This document shows positions 50,009-59,307 of a stretch of 64,000 nucleotides of DNA, piece after piece; the first letter of the stretch is position 1; the number at the start of each line of letters is the position of its first letter. Both the position numbers and the translations under genes were made by a program. The DNA comes from an uncultured Clostridia bacterium (GTDB lineage Bacteria > Bacillota > Clostridia > TANB77 > CAG-508): positions 3,919-67,918 of the forward strand of contig CAKOWZ010000011.1 in the NCBI GenBank assembly GCA_934129745.1. The letters are read 5' to 3'. The notes below the pieces were generated by a model. It was given only the letters and a program-made list of their open reading frames with translations, was not told the DNA's origin and made no database searches.

Positions 50009-52072
50009 GTGGAACTAAAAGGAGAGATTAAAGAAATAATTTTTCAAAATGAAATAAATAGTTATACAATTGCTGTATTAGGAACAGAATTTGAAGAAAT
50101 AACTGTAGTAGGATATTTGCCATTTATAACAATTGGAGATTCTTTAAAATTAGATGGAAAATATGTAGAACATCCAGAATATGGAACACAATTTAAAATT
50201 GAGACATTTGAAAAGATAATGCCAGAAACATTAGATAGTTTAGAAAGATATCTTGGAAATGGAACAATAAAAGGTGTGGGCCCTGCAACAGCAAAAAGAA
50301 TTGTGAATTATTTCGGTGATGAAACTTTATATGTTTTAAAATTTGAACCTGAAAAACTAGGAAATGTTAAAGGAATAACTGAAAGTAAAGGAATTGAAAT
50401 CGCTACACAATTTAATGAAAATTGGGAGTTATGGCAAATTGTTGGATTTTTAGAAAAATTTGGAATAGGTGTTCAAAATGCTAAAAATGTATATAAAGCT
50501 TTGGGAGTTAATGCTATTCAAGAAATTGAGGAAAATCCATATATATTAATAGATGTTGCTAATAATGTTGATTTTAGATTAATAGATAAAATGGCTTTGG
50601 AAATGGGTGTTGCTTTAAATAATGAGAAAAGGGTTAGAAGCGGAATAAAGTATGCATTAATAAGAGCAACTTATAATGGACATTGTGCAGTTACAAAAGA
50701 AAATTTATATGGGTTTGTAAAAAATTTATTAAATGTGGAAGATGATGATATAGATAATACTATGATAAATATGAAAGCAAAAAAAGAAGTGATTTTAGAA
50801 GAAAGAGATGGATTTACATGGGTTTATTTATATTATTATTATGAAGTTGAACAAAATATTGCTGGAAAATTATTAACATTAGATAAATCTAAGAATATCA
50901 AGAAACTACCACATTTAAGCAAAGAAATCAAAGAAATAGAAAAACAAACAGGAATATTTTTGTCAGAAAAGCAAAAAGAAGCAATTGAAGCTGTAAATAC
51001 TAATAATGTTTGTATTATAACAGGTGGACCAGGAACAGGAAAAACAACAATTATAAAAACAATAATTGAATTATATAAAAAACATAAGAAAAAAGCTGTA
51101 TTATGTGCACCAACAGGAAGAGCTGCTAAAAGAATGACAGAAACAACAGGAGAAGAAGCTAAAACTTTACATAGATTACTTGAAATTGGAAAAATAGAAG
51201 ATGAAGGAAATTATGAAAATATTGATTTTGATATTGCTCCATTAGATGCTGATGTTGTAATTATTGATGAAATGTCTATGGTAGATGTTTTTTTGATGAA
51301 TTATTTAGTTAAAGCATTATATCAAGGAACAAAATTAATTTTGGTTGGAGATGTTGATCAATTACCATCTGTTGGTCCAGGAAATGTGTTGGAAGACTTG
51401 ATAAACTCACAAAAAATAACAACAATAACATTGAATAAAATTTTTAGACAAGCAGCTAAAAGTAAAATTATTTTAAATTCACACAGAATTAATAATGGAG
51501 AAACTTTTATAAAAAAAGATGAAGTAGAAGATGAATTAAATGAAGATTTCTTTTATGTTAAAGAAACAAATCAAGAGAAAATATTAGAACAAGTTATTTC
51601 ATTATGTAGTGGGCGTTTAAAGAAAATGGGAGATTATGATTTTTTTAAAAATATTCAGGTTATAACTCCAACTAAAAAAGGTTTGCTTGGAACTAAAGAT
51701 TTAAATAAAGCATTACAAGAAAAAATGAATCCAAAGAGTGAGAAAAAAGCAGAAAAAAATGTGCTAGGAACAGTGTTTAGAGTTGGAGATAAGGTTATGC
51801 AGGTAAAAAATAATTATGATATTTATTGGGAAAGAAAAATAGAAAAACAAATTGAAAATAGTAATGATTATGAGGGCACAGTCAAAAGAGAATTAGAAAC
51901 TGGAACAGGAGTATTTAATGGAGAACTTGGAATTATTCAAAAAATAGATGATTTGGAAAAACAAATAAAAGTAAAATTTGATGATGATAAAGTGGTTTGG
52001 TATCAATATTCAGAATTAGAACAATTAGAACATGCATATGCAATTACTGTTCATAAAGCACAACGGAAGTGA
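50009..52072 (+). pseudogene. recD2: RecD2-type helicase, main part (frameshifted near the 3' end)
   Basis: 5'-3' SF1 helicase of the RecD2/YrrC family (DNA repair without RecBC). The 687 aa here contain the N-terminal OB-like region (MELKGEIKEIIF), helix-hairpin-helix (GTIKGVGPATAKRI), Walker A GGPGTGKTT, Walker B VVIIDEMSMVD, GDVDQLPSVGPG, and RQAAKSK. In motif VI the frame breaks: YAITVHKAQ should continue GSEFDVV but reads RK-stop because of one extra C at 52064, directly before GGA. GTG start at 50009 with AAGGTG upstream. The rest is at 52065-52286. Confidence 0.9.
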
Positions 52073-52286
52073 ATTTGATGTTGTAATTATACCAATTGCA
52101 CCATCAGCACCAATGTTATTAACTAGAAATTTATTGTACACAGGAATGACAAGAGCAAAAAAAATGTTGATAATGGTAGGTTATCCAAGTGTTATTGAAT
52201 TTATGATTGGTAATACTGATTGTAAAAAAAGAAATACAGGATTGGAATATAAGATTCGTAATTGGGATACAGATAGATTTTTTTAA
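52032..52286 (+). pseudogene. recD2: RecD2-type helicase, C-terminal part (frameshifted)
   Basis: C-terminal end of RecD2 in the +1 frame: GSEFDVVIIPIAPSAPMLLTRNLLYTGMTRAKKML is the expected sequence after motif VI, ending RNWDTDRFF. Homologous reading begins at the GGA codon at 52065; the open frame from 52032 overlaps the main part only by chance. Removing the single C at 52064 joins both parts into one normal-length protein. Confidence 0.88.
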
Positions 52287-52445
52287 AATAATTTATATTT
52301 GTTTAAAATTAATTAAAGTTGAAATAAAGCTCGACTTTGACATGTAATATTAATGACAAAAGTAAAAATTTATATAAATAATTAACTAACATTAAGAAAA
52401 TCACTAAAATATACAAAAGCATAAAAAAACAATTGTTATGGAGAT

Positions 52446-53156
52446 ATGATGAATCTGGTTTTAAGAAAAGATCTAATAGAAAAAATCATAAATTTGATAT
52501 TTCCGCCTGTTTGTGGTTTTTGCAATAAAATAAATGAAAATTTCATATGCGAAAAATGTAAAGAAAAGTTTAAATATATAAAAATTAGCCAAATAGATGA
52601 TTATTCAAAACAGCCTGTTTATTTTGATGAACATTATTATATGTTCAAATATGAAAAAGATGTAAGAGACAATATCTTAAAATATAAATTTGGTGAAAAA
52701 TCATATATGTATAAAAGTTACTCAAGATTATTTTTTTATGATGATGTATTTAAAAATCAATTTATCGGAAAATATGATTATATTATAAGTGTACCACTTC
52801 ATAAAAAAAGATTAAGAAAAAGAGGATATAATCAAAGTAAATTGATTGCTAGAGATATTGTGAAATTGTTTAATAAAGAAGATAATATAAATAACAGTAC
52901 AATAAAGTACTTAGATAATGTAATAATAAAAAATAAAAATATTGTTGCTCAAAGTAGTTTAACTGATAAATTAGAAAGAATTAAAAATGCCAAAAATGCT
53001 TTTGATATAGGATTAAATATAGATAAAATTAAAGATAAAAAAATAGCAATTTTTGATGATATTTTTACTACAGGAGCTACAGTAAATGAGTGTGCAAAAA
53101 TTCTAAAGAAATTTGGAGTTAAGTATGTGGGAATTTTTACAATTGCAAAAGCATAA
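52446..53156 (+). CDS. comF: ComF family phosphoribosyltransferase-like protein
   Basis: ComF-type protein; in competent species it helps DNA uptake, and the fold is that of type I phosphoribosyltransferases. The N-terminal zinc finger has CGFC and CEKC. The middle has SVPLHKKRLRKRGYNQSKLIA, and the PRPP loop is IFDDIFTTGATVNE near residue 203. The start is ATG at 52446 or 52449, with GGAG just upstream. It lies directly before the tdk promoter region. Confidence 0.9.
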   Translation: MMNLVLRKDLIEKIINLIFPPVCGFCNKINENFICEKCKEKFKYIKISQIDDYSKQPVYFDEHYYMFKYEKDVRDNILKYKFGEKSYMYKSYSRLFFYDDVFKNQFIGKYDYIISVPLHKKRLRKRGYNQSKLIARDIVKLFNKEDNINNSTIKYLDNVIIKNKNIVAQSSLTDKLERIKNAKNAFDIGLNIDKIKDKKIAIFDDIFTTGATVNECAKILKKFGVKYVGIFTIAKA

Positions 53157-53172
53157 AAAATTTTATAAAAAA

Positions 53173-53189
53173 TTCGAAAAAATTCGACA
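53173..53189 (+). promoter_or_regulatory. Paired Spo0A-box-like sites upstream of the tdk promoter
   Basis: TTCGAAA (53173-53179), a 3-bp gap, TTCGACA (53183-53189). The second is a perfect inverse 0A box; the first has one mismatch. They end 5 bp before the -35. Confidence 0.6.
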
Positions 53190-53194
53190 AAATA

Positions 53195-53223
53195 TTGCAA
53201 TAAAATTTATAGACTGATATAAT
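53195..53223 (+). promoter_or_regulatory. SigA-type promoter for tdk
   Basis: TTGCAA (53195-53200), 17-bp spacer, TATAAT (53218-53223) with extended -10 TGA. Confidence 0.78.
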
Positions 53224-53272
53224 AAAAATCGAACTCAATAATAATTTATACAAAAGGAAGTCGGAGGATAAA

Positions 53273-53824
53273 ATGGGAGATATAAATGTATTTACAGGAC
53301 CTATGAAATGTGGAAAAAGCCATGTTATTTTACAAGAGGCAAAAAGACAAATGATTGCAGGCAAGACGATTCAAATTTTTAAACCCGGTATAGATAATAG
53401 GTTTTCAAAGGATTATGTTCAAGATAGAAATGGAAATAAACTAAAAGCTGTGAACATTGATAATATAGATGAATTGAAAGATTATGATGCAGATGTATAT
53501 ATAATAGATGAATTTCAATTTTTAAATGGAGATGTTAAAATTATAGAAGATTTAGCTCAAGAAGGAAAAAAGTTTTTTATTGCAGGACTTAATTTAACTG
53601 CTGAAAAAAAGCCATTTGGAAAAATGGGAGATTTACTATGTGTGTCAGATCATGTAACAACAATGACTTCAATTTGTGATATATGTAAAAGAGATAATGC
53701 AATTTTTAGTTTTTATAAAGGTGATACAAAATCTGGTGATATTGAAATTGGAGATTCTGATTATATTCCGGTTTGCAGAGAATGTTATAATGAAATGGTA
53801 AAAAAATATAAATCTAAAAATTAA
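53273..53824 (+). CDS. tdk: Thymidine kinase (TK1 type)
   Basis: Salvages thymidine to dTMP. The 183-aa protein has the P-loop FTGPMKCGKSH, Walker B/catalytic YIIDEFQF, IAGLNLTAEKKPFG, and a zinc site (CDIC and CREC) as in TK1-type enzymes. GGAAGTCGGAGG precedes the ATG. It has its own promoter with paired 0A-like boxes. Together with nrd, gmk and pyrG it adds to the nucleotide-supply genes of this window. Confidence 0.95.
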   Translation: MGDINVFTGPMKCGKSHVILQEAKRQMIAGKTIQIFKPGIDNRFSKDYVQDRNGNKLKAVNIDNIDELKDYDADVYIIDEFQFLNGDVKIIEDLAQEGKKFFIAGLNLTAEKKPFGKMGDLLCVSDHVTTMTSICDICKRDNAIFSFYKGDTKSGDIEIGDSDYIPVCRECYNEMVKKYKSKN

Positions 53825-54003
53825 TATATAATATATAATAAATAATAATCAACAATTAATAGTAAATAAACATAAAACATAGAAAATAAAAGTAAAAATA
53901 GTATAATAGTAATATTATAAAAAATATATAATAATTAACAAATAAAAAAGTTAAAATTTTATATAAAGATGTTGAATATATATTTGATAAAAGGAGTGAT
54001 TAG

Positions 54004-54891
54004 ATGAAAAAGAATTTAAAAATATTCTTAAAATTTGCCATTGCATTATTATTAAGTTTTAGCATATTTATGTCTATTCATGGTGGAGGAAAAACACATG
54101 CAGATAGCGGATATGATACAAGTTATAGTAGTGACTCAAGTTCAAGTTATAGCAGTTCAGATTATGGAAGTTCAAGTTATAGCAGCTCAGATTATGGAAG
54201 TTCAAGTTATAGCAGCTCAGGTGATGCAAGTGTTGGAGATGTGCTAGGAGCATTCTTCATTGTAATTATACTTATTGTTATAATAACAATTTCAAACAAA
54301 AAATCTGTTGAAAATGTATCTGATACATTAACTTCAAATTTAAATGCTGTTAATAAATTGAAGGAATTAATTCCTGGATTTGATGAAAAAGAATTCCTAA
54401 AAAATGGATACCAAATTTATGTTGATGTTCAAAATGCATGGACTAATTTCGAACTAGATAAAGTACAAAATATTATTACAGACGAATTGTTTAATCAATA
54501 TGAATCTCAACTTTCTAGCATGGAAATTAAGGGTGAACAAAATATAATGAAAGACTTTGTATTAAAATCATCAGCTATTACAAATTGTAATAAACAAAAT
54601 GATAATATTGAAGTTCAAACAAAATATATTGTTGAATTCTATGATTATATTGTAAACAAAGAAAGCGGAAAAGTTTTAAGAGGAAATAGTAAACGTAAGG
54701 TTAAAATGTATTATAACTTAACATTTGTTAGAAGTGCATCACAAACTAAAATTGAAAATTGTCCAAATTGTGGAGCAAAAGTTGATATAACATCAGCTGG
54801 AACTTGTGCATATTGCGGAAGCAAGATTGTTGGAGAAAATTCAAATTGGGTATTGTCAAAAAAATTAAGCACTAGACAAGTAAATTTATAA
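54004..54891 (+). CDS. Tim44-like domain protein with zinc ribbon, signal-anchored
   Basis: A 295-aa protein. It has an N-terminal signal or anchor (FAIALLLSFSIFMSI), a Ser/Tyr repeat region (residues ~38-72, units of SSSYSSSDYG), a second membrane segment (VLGAFFIVIILIVIITI), then a cytoplasmic ~130-residue domain (LIPGFDEKEFLKNGYQIYVDVQNAW...) with the Tim44/MRPL45-like pattern. A zinc ribbon (CPNC, CAYCG) precedes a final WVLSKK. It resembles the gene at 55066, so they are paralogues. GGAGTG precedes the ATG. The role is unknown; Tim44-like domains often bind membranes or proteins. Confidence 0.75.
   Translation: MKKNLKIFLKFAIALLLSFSIFMSIHGGGKTHADSGYDTSYSSDSSSSYSSSDYGSSSYSSSDYGSSSYSSSGDASVGDVLGAFFIVIILIVIITISNKKSVENVSDTLTSNLNAVNKLKELIPGFDEKEFLKNGYQIYVDVQNAWTNFELDKVQNIITDELFNQYESQLSSMEIKGEQNIMKDFVLKSSAITNCNKQNDNIEVQTKYIVEFYDYIVNKESGKVLRGNSKRKVKMYYNLTFVRSASQTKIENCPNCGAKVDITSAGTCAYCGSKIVGENSNWVLSKKLSTRQVNL
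54141..54220 (+). repeat. 30-bp coding tandem repeat
   Basis: A 30-bp unit, 2.7 copies, encoding repeated SSSYSSSDYG in the Tim44-like gene. One unit is ten codons, so copy-number change would keep the frame. Confidence 0.8.
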
Positions 54892-54953
54892 AAGATGGTA
54901 ACATCCAATAAAATTAAAGCCTAAAAAAAGAGGTAAAAACAAAAGATAAATTG

Positions 54954-54988
54954 AAAAAGAGGCAATAATAATACATTGTCTCTTTTTT
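54954..54988 (+). terminator. Terminator after the first Tim44-like gene
   Basis: AAGAGGCAAT pairs with ATTGTCTCTT (from 54975, one G-U), followed by T6. Confidence 0.8.
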
Positions 54989-55065
54989 GAAAATATTATA
55001 TTCTAATATAATAGGTTATGTGTAAAACCTTTATTTAGAAAAAACAAATATAAGGGAGTAAAATA

Positions 55066-55773
55066 ATGAGCAAATTTTTTGATAAATTTTTAAATAAATT
55101 AGGAAATGATTTTAATAATATTATAAACGAGAACGTAGGCAATTCTATTAATTCAACAAATAATGTTAATAATGAAATAGAAAAAACAGAAGAGTTAAAT
55201 AATAATTCTAATTTAGTTTCATCAAATAGAAAAGAAGTTTTGCAAAATTTATTAATAGAAGATAATACTTTTTCTGAAGCAAAATTTAAATCAAAAGTAG
55301 ATAATGTTTTTATAAAATTATATACAAGTGTAATGAAACAAGATTTAGAAAAAGTTAAGCATTTTATTTCAAATAATGTATATGAAGAATTTATGAATAG
55401 AATAAAAAAATCACAAGAAAAAAATGAAATTCAAATGTATGATGAATTAAATGTTTCAAATACTAATATTGAAAGTATTCAAGAATATGATGATAGATTT
55501 GAAATTAATGTTAGTTTATTAACAAAATATTTAGATTATAGAATTACAAGAGACACAAGAAAATTTATTTCTGGTGATAGAGATGTTAGAAAAGAAAAAA
55601 ATGTTAGATTAAAGTTTTCTAAAATCAAAAATGCAAAATCACAGGGAAATGCACGTAAATGCCCAGGTTGTGGAGCAAATATTGATGTTAATAAAAGTGG
55701 AATTTGTGTTTACTGTGGAAGTGTATATACTTTAAGAGAATATGATTGGGTTTTGGAAGAAATTTATGATTAA
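55066..55773 (+). CDS. Tim44-like domain protein with zinc ribbon, soluble
   Basis: A 235-aa paralogue of the 54004 gene without membrane segments. It has an Asn-rich N-terminus, the helical/strand domain FKSKVDNVFIKLYTSVMKQDLEKVKHFI, then FEINVSLLTKYLDYRI, and a zinc ribbon (CPGCG, CVYCG) ending YDWVLEE. AAGGGAG precedes the ATG. It is followed 31 bases later by an exported protein gene. Function is unknown. Confidence 0.75.
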   Translation: MSKFFDKFLNKLGNDFNNIINENVGNSINSTNNVNNEIEKTEELNNNSNLVSSNRKEVLQNLLIEDNTFSEAKFKSKVDNVFIKLYTSVMKQDLEKVKHFISNNVYEEFMNRIKKSQEKNEIQMYDELNVSNTNIESIQEYDDRFEINVSLLTKYLDYRITRDTRKFISGDRDVRKEKNVRLKFSKIKNAKSQGNARKCPGCGANIDVNKSGICVYCGSVYTLREYDWVLEEIYD

Positions 55774-55804
55774 AATTAAAATTTATTAAAAGGGAATGAT
55801 TCAA

Positions 55805-57532
55805 ATGAAAAAGAAAATGTTATTTATAATTATTGCAATATTATTAATAATTGTAATAATTGCAGCAATTGTAATAGGTGTATTATTAAATGCCAATAAA
55901 TCAGTGGGCTCAAAATGGGGTGATACATATTATGCATATTTAAATGAAGCTGCTGAAGAAAATGATGAAGATAAAGTACTTGAAAAATATGGTATAAGTC
56001 CAAAAATGAAAAATATAAAATTACAATTTTGCGAGGTTGAAGAAAATTCGGCACCAGCAATGATTATGACATATAGTAAAAATGATACAAATTATGTTAA
56101 TATATATCAAATAACAGATGATGATAAAGTAACATTTATTTCATATAAGGAGCCAACAGAAATTGAGTTCTTATATAACATTGAAAAAGAGGCATATAAT
56201 TGGTATATTCATAAAATTGATACAGAAAATGATTCATATAGTTCATTAAATAATATAATAAGCAAATTAAAAGATAATTCAAAGAAATCTGATAAAAGTG
56301 ATAAAGTAAATGTGGCTGAATTAGAAGCTGATTATACAATTAAAAAGAATGAAAAAGAAATCTCTCAAAAAACAGTTGATGGTAGTGAAATTAAAATTTC
56401 TAAGTTTGATACAATATTTATAAAACCTGAGGTTGAAGAAAATAAGCAAATTGATTTCAAAGTGGGAATGAGTAAAAAAGATTTGAAAAATAGAATGAAA
56501 AAAGCAGTTAAAAATTACAAAAAAGAATCTGAAATAGTAACTGATAAAGTAAAAAATGAAGTTTCTGATAAAGCTGATAATATTAAAGAAACTATCAAAA
56601 AAATAGATGAGGCTAAACAGGAAATTACTAAAAAAGAAGAAGAAAGCAAAGGATTACAGGTTGGAAAATGTACTTTGAAATATGGTGATTATAAATCAGA
56701 TGTATCAACTATGGAATCAAAACTTTATGGAACTATTACATTAAAACCAAATGGTAAATTTCATATTAAATCAAATTATAATGAATCAAGTGGTATGGAA
56801 TTAAAAACTATTCTTGATTGTGATGGAAAATATACAGTTGAATTAAATCAACCTGATGGATATCCAGATTCATATACTAATTATGTTGCATTCCAACCTG
56901 ATGATGGAGAAAAATTTTATTTTGAAGTTTACAAAAATGATGCAATGAGTGATCAATGGCATCAATATAGTTATGTAGGAAATAATGCATCAAATAATAC
57001 ATCAAGCAATACATCAAATAATTCAACAACATCAGTTTCATCAAGTGCACAAAATGGAATAGATGAAGAGTATAAAAATTATGTTAAAAATAAAGAATAT
57101 GAACAAATAACTAAAGATTGGGATTCAAAGCCAGTTAATTATTGTATGTGTGATATAAATCAAGATGGAGAAAAAGAATTAATATTAGCTAGTGAAAATG
57201 ACGGTGGATGGCAATTTAGTTTGATTTTAACATATGATAAATCTAGTAAAAAAGTTATTCAAGTAGCAAATATATATGGTTATGGTGGATTAAGATATTC
57301 CAAAAAAGACAAACAGATTGTATATGCTGATACAAAGCCATTTCAAGGTGCTGGAGCATATGGATTTTATGAGATGAAAAATAACAAAATGGTTATTGCT
57401 AAAACAGTAGGAACAGATGACATAGACTCTTATTTTATAAAAATTGAAGGACAAGAACTAAAACATGTTAGTTCAGATGAAGCTAGTGCACAATATAATG
57501 ATTTAATTAGTTTTGAATATTCTAAACTTTAA
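55805..57532 (+). CDS. Large anchored extracellular protein (unknown)
   Basis: A 575-aa protein with an N-terminal anchor (MLFIIIAILLIIVIIAAIVIG), a long Lys/Glu-rich mixed region with a coiled-coil-like part (ETIKKIDEAKQEITKKEEE), a beta-rich middle (KLYGTITLKPNGKFHIKSNY), a Ser/Asn/Thr-rich linker (residues ~400-418), and a C-terminal domain with DINQDGEKELILA, a calcium-binding-loop pattern. AAAGGGA selects the ATG at 55805 over 55796. It likely forms a unit with the Tim44-like genes. Not recognised. Confidence 0.7.
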   Translation: MKKKMLFIIIAILLIIVIIAAIVIGVLLNANKSVGSKWGDTYYAYLNEAAEENDEDKVLEKYGISPKMKNIKLQFCEVEENSAPAMIMTYSKNDTNYVNIYQITDDDKVTFISYKEPTEIEFLYNIEKEAYNWYIHKIDTENDSYSSLNNIISKLKDNSKKSDKSDKVNVAELEADYTIKKNEKEISQKTVDGSEIKISKFDTIFIKPEVEENKQIDFKVGMSKKDLKNRMKKAVKNYKKESEIVTDKVKNEVSDKADNIKETIKKIDEAKQEITKKEEESKGLQVGKCTLKYGDYKSDVSTMESKLYGTITLKPNGKFHIKSNYNESSGMELKTILDCDGKYTVELNQPDGYPDSYTNYVAFQPDDGEKFYFEVYKNDAMSDQWHQYSYVGNNASNNTSSNTSNNSTTSVSSSAQNGIDEEYKNYVKNKEYEQITKDWDSKPVNYCMCDINQDGEKELILASENDGGWQFSLILTYDKSSKKVIQVANIYGYGGLRYSKKDKQIVYADTKPFQGAGAYGFYEMKNNKMVIAKTVGTDDIDSYFIKIEGQELKHVSSDEASAQYNDLISFEYSKL

Positions 57533-57695
57533 ATCAAAAACAGATATGGTAAATTTATTAGAAACGCAGACATTAGGTTTAGATATCCAAAATTCCAAAT
57601 TACAAAAATATAAATATCAAAATCTAAATTATAAACATAAAATTCTAATTTCAAAAATTCAAATTAAAAAATTCAAATATAAAATATGTTAGTAA

Positions 57696-57731
57696 AAATC
57701 TTGGATGTAAAAAAATTTATATCCAAGATTT
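57696..57731 (+). terminator. Terminator after the anchored extracellular protein gene
   Basis: AAATCTTGGAT (57696-57706) is complementary to ATCCAAGATTT (57721-57731). The T run is short. Upstream, 57580-57690 is low-complexity A/T with repeated AAATTC. Confidence 0.65.
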
Positions 57732-57787
57732 AAAAATCATAAAAACAACTCACATAAAAAAGTAAACAACAATCAAAAAGAAAATTT

Positions 57788-57817
57788 TGTATAAATTTTT
57801 CCTAATTTGTAATACTA
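57788..57817 (+). promoter_or_regulatory. SigG/SigF-like promoter for spoVT
   Basis: TGTATA (57788-57793), 17-bp spacer, AATACTA (57811-57817). This is close to the forespore consensus TGAATA / CATACTA. spoVT is known to be SigG-dependent in Bacillus. Confidence 0.55.
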
Positions 57818-57861
57818 AAAATGTAAAAACAAAAAAATAGCAGATAAGGAGGAATTTATAA

Positions 57862-58416
57862 ATGAAAGCTACAGGTGTAGTGAGAAGAATAGATGACTTA
57901 GGAAGAGTTGTAATTCCGAAAGAAATACGTAAAACATTGCGTATAAAAGAAGGAGACCCATTAGAAATATTTACAGATAAAGAAGGAGAAATAATTTTGA
58001 AGAAATATTCTCCAATTGGTGAATTATCAGAATTTGCGACAGAATATGCAGAAACATTGGCAAAAACAACAGGACATATTGCATGTATAACAGATAAAGA
58101 TACAGTAATTGCAGTATCTGGAGGTTCTAAAAAAGAATATTTAGAACAAGACATTAGTCCTGAATTGGAACAAATTATTGATGACAAAGAAAATTACACA
58201 AGTAAAGATAATAATGATGTTGCAATTCCAATTACTAAAAATGAAGATAATTCTAAGAAAAACAATAGCCAAGTTGTATACCCAATAATTGCTGATGGAG
58301 ATGTAATTGGTACAGTAATATTATTATCAAAAGATGCAAATACAAAAATGACAGAAGTAGAGCAAAAAGTAGTGCAATCAGCTGCAAGTTTTTTAGGAAC
58401 TCAAATGGAAATGTAA
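57862..58416 (+). CDS. spoVT: Stage V sporulation protein T
   Basis: Forespore DNA-binding regulator that modulates SigG-dependent genes. The N-terminal AbrB-type domain is intact (MKATGVVRRIDDLGRVVIPKEIR, then LRIKEGDPLEIF), followed by a GAF domain (ETLAKTTGHIACITDKDTVIAVSG) and a C-terminal VVQSAASFLGTQME. The length of 184 aa is normal. AAGGAGG precedes the ATG. It is another marker of spore formation. Confidence 0.95.
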   Translation: MKATGVVRRIDDLGRVVIPKEIRKTLRIKEGDPLEIFTDKEGEIILKKYSPIGELSEFATEYAETLAKTTGHIACITDKDTVIAVSGGSKKEYLEQDISPELEQIIDDKENYTSKDNNDVAIPITKNEDNSKKNNSQVVYPIIADGDVIGTVILLSKDANTKMTEVEQKVVQSAASFLGTQMEM

Positions 58417-58432
58417 AAAAATAATATTTTTT

Positions 58433-58483
58433 AAGATAAAGTGTTATTATTAACTAAAAATAATGCTTTATCTTATTTTGATT
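58433..58483 (+). terminator. Terminator after spoVT
   Basis: AAGATAAAGTGTTATT (58433-58448) pairs with AATAATGCTTTATCTT (58459-58474), followed by T-rich sequence. Confidence 0.8.
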
Positions 58484-58604
58484 TTTTCAATTATATTACA
58501 GAAATATTAAATTTATATTACAATTTGTAATAATTGATACAAAAATGAAAATGTATGTTATTATAGAATTAATAATATAGTGAGAAATAAGAGAGGAGCA
58601 AAAT

Positions 58605-59090
58605 ATGGGGAAATATACGAATGAAAAGGGGTTAGTAGTTGTTCAAGACAACTTTTTAACAAAAATTAAAAAATTTTTTACAAAAGCAGTTTTTAATTTT
58701 AAGTCAAAATATAATGATTATGATGAAAATTGTGATTGCCAATTAGATGAAAGTGAAAATGAATATGATGATAACAAAAAACAAGAATTTTCACAAAACT
58801 CATCTGTTGAAAAAGAAAGAAAATTGTTTGATTTTGATGCTGAAGACACTGGGGACTGGCCAGTTAATGATGTTAATTGCATGAATCAGCAAAATGAAAA
58901 TTGCGCTGAAGATAATATAGAATGTGAAGAAAAATCACAACAAAGTGAAAGTACAGATATAGATAAAAAAGATGAAGATGATGAACTTGATTATGAAAAA
59001 GAGGAATATAGTCAGGCTTATATTGAAAAACAAGAGATTGAGCAAAAATTGATAAATTATTATAATAGTATAAAAAATAATGTACAATAA
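58605..59090 (+). CDS. Acidic protein of unknown function
   Basis: A 161-aa protein. After an N-terminal basic-hydrophobic stretch (FLTKIKKFFTKAVFNFKSKY) it is strongly acidic and rich in Asn, Gln and Ser, probably disordered, with one motif AEDTGDWPVNDV. The C-terminus is a helix (YSQAYIEKQEIEQKLINYY). GAGAGGAG precedes the ATG. Its upstream region has two TTATATTACA copies 22 bp apart. Not recognised. Confidence 0.65.
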   Translation: MGKYTNEKGLVVVQDNFLTKIKKFFTKAVFNFKSKYNDYDENCDCQLDESENEYDDNKKQEFSQNSSVEKERKLFDFDAEDTGDWPVNDVNCMNQQNENCAEDNIECEEKSQQSESTDIDKKDEDDELDYEKEEYSQAYIEKQEIEQKLINYYNSIKNNVQ

Positions 59091-59108
59091 ATAAATATAA
59101 ATTAACAT

Positions 59109-59154
59109 CTGTCCCAGATTGTTCAAATGAGCAATTGGGACGCGTCCTCAATTG
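59109..59154. repeat. REP-like palindrome, GACGCGTC family (copy 3)
   Basis: Same element as at 29621: CTGTCCCAGATTG at the start, and GGGACGCGTCC flanked by CAATTG. It lies after the acidic-protein gene. Confidence 0.72.
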
Positions 59155-59201
59155 CAAAAATTGTACATTAGAATAAATTTAACAAAATAGGGAAAAATTA
59201 G

Positions 59202-59231
59202 AAAAGAATACTTGAAAAGTATTCTTTTTTG
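59202..59231 (+). terminator. Terminator upstream of gapA
   Basis: AAAAGAATACTT (59202-59213) pairs with AAGTATTCTTTT (59217-59228) with a three-base loop and further Ts. It ends the preceding gene's transcript. Confidence 0.9.
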
Positions 59232-59307
59232 GTATACAATGACTTTGATTTGCATTAAAGCAATTGTAAAAGATATCTAGAAAAGGTATCGGAAGGAGGA
59301 ATTTTTT

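Noticed and set aside
52331..52342. CTCGACTTTGACA as a 0A box and promoter before comF
   Set aside because: Two mismatches to the box and no acceptable -10 at 16-18 bp.
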